DNA from: Chrysomallon squamiferum
Taxonomy: Eukaryota > Mollusca > Gastropoda > Neomphalida > Peltospiridae
Assembly (NCBI GenBank): GCA_012295275.1
Contig: CM022665.1
Span: 12,854,976 to 12,918,975 of the forward strand
Length of the DNA: 64,000 nucleotides
Reading direction: 5' to 3'
The notes beneath the pieces were generated by a model. That model made no database searches. It saw only the letters and a program-made list of their open reading frames with translations, and was not told the DNA's origin. Of this stretch, positions 60,634 through 64,000 are shown in pieces. Positions within the stretch are counted from its first letter, which is position 1. The number at the start of each line of letters is the position of its first letter. Made by a program: the position numbers and the translations under genes.

Positions 60634-63600
60634 TCAGACATCAATATCGTCATTTTCTTCTCCAAAGACAAATTGATTTGATATTCCCGTTTTTAGTGAC
60701 ATAGTTCTTTGATCCAGTGAAAAAGAGTCAGTTTCATTCTTTTCAGCTTCAGACTGCACCGAGTCTAAAACTTTTATTATATCTTCTTCTGTTAATTCAA
60801 CCAAGTCTTCGTCATCTGAACTTGACCTGTCATTATCTTTGGACACATCAGTTTTCTTTGACAAAGATACTAGACCTGGTGATTCTTTGTTAACGGTAGC
60901 TGAACCATCGTTCCTCTTAAGCCTTGTCTCTTTAAAAAGTCGAAGTTCCTCATCTTCATCATCAGGTTCCTCGGATATTCCCGGAAGACCACTGCTGACA
61001 GTTACAGAAAACGACTTACTTCTAACGTTGTGTATCGGACCAAGAAATCCAGTGTTATCCTCGTCGTCTGAACTGCTGTATTCGTCTGTTGTCGATTCCG
61101 ATAAATCTAATATAGGAGCTTTGACTTTTCTCGGCAAGCTCGGAAGTGTCGGTTCAGACATACTCCGAATCTTTTTCTCGATGTTTGGACTGTTGCTGCT
61201 GTTAGACGAGGCATCAATTGAACTGTCCAGAATGGACTGATTTAAGGATGACAAAGATAATGAATCATCAAGATCAGTCACCATGACTGATCTGTTTTTT
61301 CCCGGTATTTTCTCGACAGGAACCATGTCTAAATCATCAGGATCAACCAGTAAATTATGTTTGCCTGTAGAACTTTCCCCTTCATTATCAGTAGTCTGGA
61401 TATTTGATGCTTCTGAAACAAAGGATTGTAAAAAGTTCAACCGATCAGTCGGAGAAAAATCACCCACATTCTCATTTCTCTGAAATTGTATTTTCTGTGA
61501 ATCAGAATTTTCATCTCCATCACTGTCTTGACATCTTCTATTGTCTTTGTCTTCTTCTTGTACATAACTACTAGAACTGACTGAAGTGGAAGACTGGGAC
61601 TTTTCTGAACAGCTTTCTTTTTTATCGACATTTGAAACGTAGCCATATTTATTTTGACTGATTTTCACTTTTTCCTTGTCATCATCTCTTGTAACAATAT
61701 CGACATCTTGTTCAGACGATGTACATTTCACATTAGCTTTATGACTTGTAAATATACTTTCAGAATCCGTCTTCTCTTTTGGAAGATCGTTTAAATCATT
61801 AAACGTAGGAGAGTGAACATTATTTTCACCTGCAGCATCGGGTTTCTTCTTTGCGGGTGTTGTACCAAGAACTGAGTCACCTATTTCAATATTTTCATAA
61901 TACACCCCCTGTCACCTATTTCATTTTCATAATTATCTTGAGTAGTCTTACTCTCTTCTGTTACTACGTCATCAAAATAAACAACGCCCCCTGTCTTTTT
62001 CAATATAACATTTTCATAATTATCTTGAGTAGTCTTACTCTCTTCTGTTACTACGTCATCAAAATAAACAACACCCCCTGTCTTTTTCAATATAACATTT
62101 TCATATTCATCTTGCACAGCTATACTTACTTCGGCCGAGATGGGCTCATTTGTTTCATTCACTTTTCCACCATGACCTTGATTACTATTAATCGAATGAT
62201 CGTCATCGTATGATATAATATAATTATACGAAGGTTCGTCAACCGTTGTATCCACTTGTTCAGTATTTTTCAAGGAATCTAAAGATTTAATTTGATCGTC
62301 TACAAGTCTAATATCGTTTGACAAACTGGAATCCTCTCCTCCATTATCATCCGTTTTCGAGTTATGTTTTACAACTACTGTATTTTCATAATTTGATTGT
62401 TCTAGCAGATCGATCGAATCATCTACTTCGGAATCTCCAGAGATATAGCTGTTGTTTTCGTGGATCTGGTCCATATACTGATCTACTACATTTATTGGCG
62501 GGTTCGATAGTGAAGACTCCTTGTCCTCAATCATTTCGTCAGCTATTATGACGTTCCCTGGTGTCTTATCAGCAGAAAATTGATCTTTAGTGAATTCAGT
62601 ATTTTCATACCAGGTTTGTTCGGATGATGAAGAACTATTTCTACGTTTATCCAAGTAGTCTTTGATACTAATATTTTCGCTGCTGGAAGATGACATATTA
62701 TCATTTTTGTTCAGTTGTTTAGATATTTGTGATGTTGTTGTATGATCATTAATTTGATCACCCTCTTCAGATTTTGCAGAACTTTCATTCAAATCAGACT
62801 TAACAGCAGAACCGGGACTTTCTTGGACTGAATTATTATAATCAGCATCGCCAGTATTTTCAGTTAATTCACTCAACCCATCAAGAGACTGAGATCTTCC
62901 TCTTGCTGACTTACTTACTTCTGGATTTTCTGAGTCTTTAGTTTGTTTAACATCCATGAAACCATGTCCGTCTGTGGGGGCAACTGATTTAGACCGGCCT
63001 CTAACAGAAAGGCTTGGATCGAAAGATAAACGTCTAATAGGGCGCTCATCGAATGTTAAAGCTCTTCTGCCGTCCTTTGTTTCTTCAATGATATCTTCGA
63101 TATTCTTTTCTATAATTACGACTTCTTCTTCAATTTTCTCTACTTCAGGTTCATGTACCGTTTCTTGTGGAATATCTTTCTTGCTTTTGATTAAAATGTT
63201 TTCATAGTCTGCGGTGGGGACTTCGTCGTCCACTGCAATGCCATGTTGATCGGTCTCTTGTTCTACGTCCTGCTCAGTGTGCTGCTGAATGTGTTGCTCG
63301 ACCTGTACCTGAGTCTGACTAGGACTGGATCCATTGCTGTCAGTGTCAGATAAAGAAGTTTTTACTCCAGGAAATGTACTGTCTCTGTGTTTGAACAGAT
63401 AACTCTTCCTCTGCATCAGCTTCCGATCTTCTTCCTCCTCTTCTTCTTCTCGTGATAAAGATCTCGTTATCTCGTGGTCTGACTGAAAAGCCATATTCTC
63501 ATAATCAGGACCCATCGACTGCTCTTCACTTTCAAGTGTTAATTTCGAAACTCCTTCCTTGGACTGGAAAAACTTGTCAGCGTCCTCTCTAATAAGAGAT

Positions 63601-63836
63601 ATCGTTGACGTCTTCACTACATAATCAGGATTAGAAAATTTCGCGAATTCTCGGCCGACGATCATTCGAACTGGGTATTTCTTTCTGTACCATAAGTAAA
63701 GGACCAAGATGACTATGAGGCCGATAAGAACTGGGACTGATACACCAACAGCAATTTTTACAGTATCCGCGCCATCATCTGGGTGACGAATTACTTGAGT
63801 TGTCGATGAAATTGGTGCGATTGTTGTTGTCATTGT
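60634..63836 (-). CDS. Terminal exon of a type I membrane protein with a long YEN-repeat cytoplasmic tail; frame broken near 61900
   Basis: A 3.2-kb last exon follows an acceptor TTTTATAG at 63837; earlier exons lie beyond the window. The first frame (63833-61881) starts in a Thr/Ser-rich juxtamembrane stretch. A transmembrane helix spans residues about 25-48 (AVGVSVPVLIGLIVILVLYL), followed by WYRKKYP as stop-transfer. Then come FSNPDY (an NPxY motif, residues 68-71) and a long acidic Ser/Thr-rich tail. Tyr-Glu-Asn recurs at Tyr 111, 210, 409, 482, 577, 606 and 635, once more in the second frame (61905-60634), plus YNN at 332. The second frame continues the same composition for about 415 residues, ending FGEENDDIDV. 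NPxY binds PTB adaptors and pYxN binds Grb2-type SH2 domains in known receptors. The receptor family was not identified. Confidence 0.8.
61876..61922 (-). repeat. 35-bp duplication that breaks the receptor-tail frame
   Basis: The 12-mer GAAATAGGTGAC (minus strand) occurs twice, 35 bp apart, with the intervening 23 bp holding a second TATGAAAAT. Reading through meets TAG at 61881. The length is not a multiple of three, and the second copy carries on in the frame of the downstream 423-codon stretch. Could be an assembly error, an allele, or a real truncation. Confidence 0.85.
61932..62105 (-). repeat. Coding 87-bp tandem duplication (29-residue YEN unit)
   Basis: Two almost identical copies (the plus strand differs at ACGCCCC/ACACCCC) encode YENVILKKTGGVVYFDDVVT followed by EESKTTQDN. 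A third, partial and altered copy follows and runs into the 35-bp duplication. The near identity means a recent or homogenised event. Confidence 0.93.
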
Positions 63837-64000
63837 CTATAAAACAAACAAATAAATAAATAAATAAAAGCAGAAACGAATAAATATTTCACTCTGTTTT
63901 TTGTAAATTACAACAGAAAAGAGAAAGGGAGAATGAGATAAATGTTAAAAGAAATTGACAGGGAAAGAAAAAGGAAGATAGAGGGCTAAACTGAATCAAA
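63837..64000 (-). other. Intron preceding the receptor-tail exon
   Basis: AAAT repeats and A/G-rich sequence after the acceptor. The next exon upstream, carrying the ectodomain, is outside the window. Confidence 0.5.

Noticed and set aside
60839-61240. 133-codon plus-strand frame, and similar plus-strand frames at 61283-61483, 61851-62213, 62318-62551 and 62956-63207
   Set aside because: Antisense shadows of the receptor-tail exon, whose serine/aspartate codons read as serine-rich plus-strand frames; no independent support.
61881-61915. Reading the 35-bp duplicated segment as a GT-AG mini-intron
   Set aside because: It has GT and AG at the right places and removing it keeps the frame, but 35 nt is below the usual minimum for animal introns and the ends are better explained by direct duplication.
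1-64000. Bacterial-type operons, CRISPR arrays, tRNA or rRNA genes
   Set aside because: Spliced animal genes and simple repeats throughout; no spaced identical repeats of CRISPR form, no tRNA A/B box pair or rRNA sequence recognised.

Overview
This window is very AT-rich animal nuclear DNA, full of A/T homopolymers, AAT/AAAT/TA microsatellites and decayed DNA transposons. Genes are split by GT-AG introns, and the largest intron found is 18.7 kb. Protein content and element types point to an invertebrate metazoan, possibly a lophotrochozoan, but the species and phylum cannot be fixed from the sequence alone. All three supported genes lie on the minus strand. No tRNA, rRNA or CRISPR array was seen.

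Region 1, about 4.4-36.9 kb (perhaps to 48.7 kb): a complete Tubby/TULP family gene. Thirteen coding exons were assembled by hand, with all phases consistent, giving a 516-residue protein. It ends in a full tubby domain with the family's usual C-terminus and has a basic N-terminal segment like the IFT-A-binding region of TUB/TULP3. The first coding exon is 18.7 kb upstream of the second, a 39-nt in-frame microexon preceded in the transcript by a long CU-repeat tract. A possible alternative first exon lies at 36.91 kb, and a CpG-richer block with CCAAT and ETS-type sites at 48.35-48.78 kb could be a distal promoter. Intron 1 contains a consensus RFX X-box, the element typical of cilium genes, along with two hAT-like elements and motif-rich unique segments.

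Region 2, about 37-51.7 kb: intergenic or distal upstream DNA with two separate pogo/Tigger-type Tc1-mariner remnants (TIRs, TA target duplications and transposase fragments), a degenerate minisatellite and a homeodomain/POU-site cluster.

Region 3, 51.8-59.1 kb: a compact five-exon gene for a 142-residue protein that I do not recognise. It probably has a leading 5' UTR exon and a promoter with CRE (TGACGTCA) and DRE (TATCGATA) octamers near 59 kb.

Region 4, 60.6-63.8 kb to the window edge: the last exon of a type I membrane protein. It encodes a transmembrane segment, an NPxY motif and an exceptionally long acidic, Ser/Thr-rich cytoplasmic tail with eight Tyr-Glu-Asn repeats, which are potential phosphotyrosine docking sites of Grb2-SH2 type. 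A coding 87-bp tandem duplication is followed by a 35-bp duplication that breaks the frame. The ectodomain would lie beyond 64 kb. This tail is the most novel-looking object in the window.
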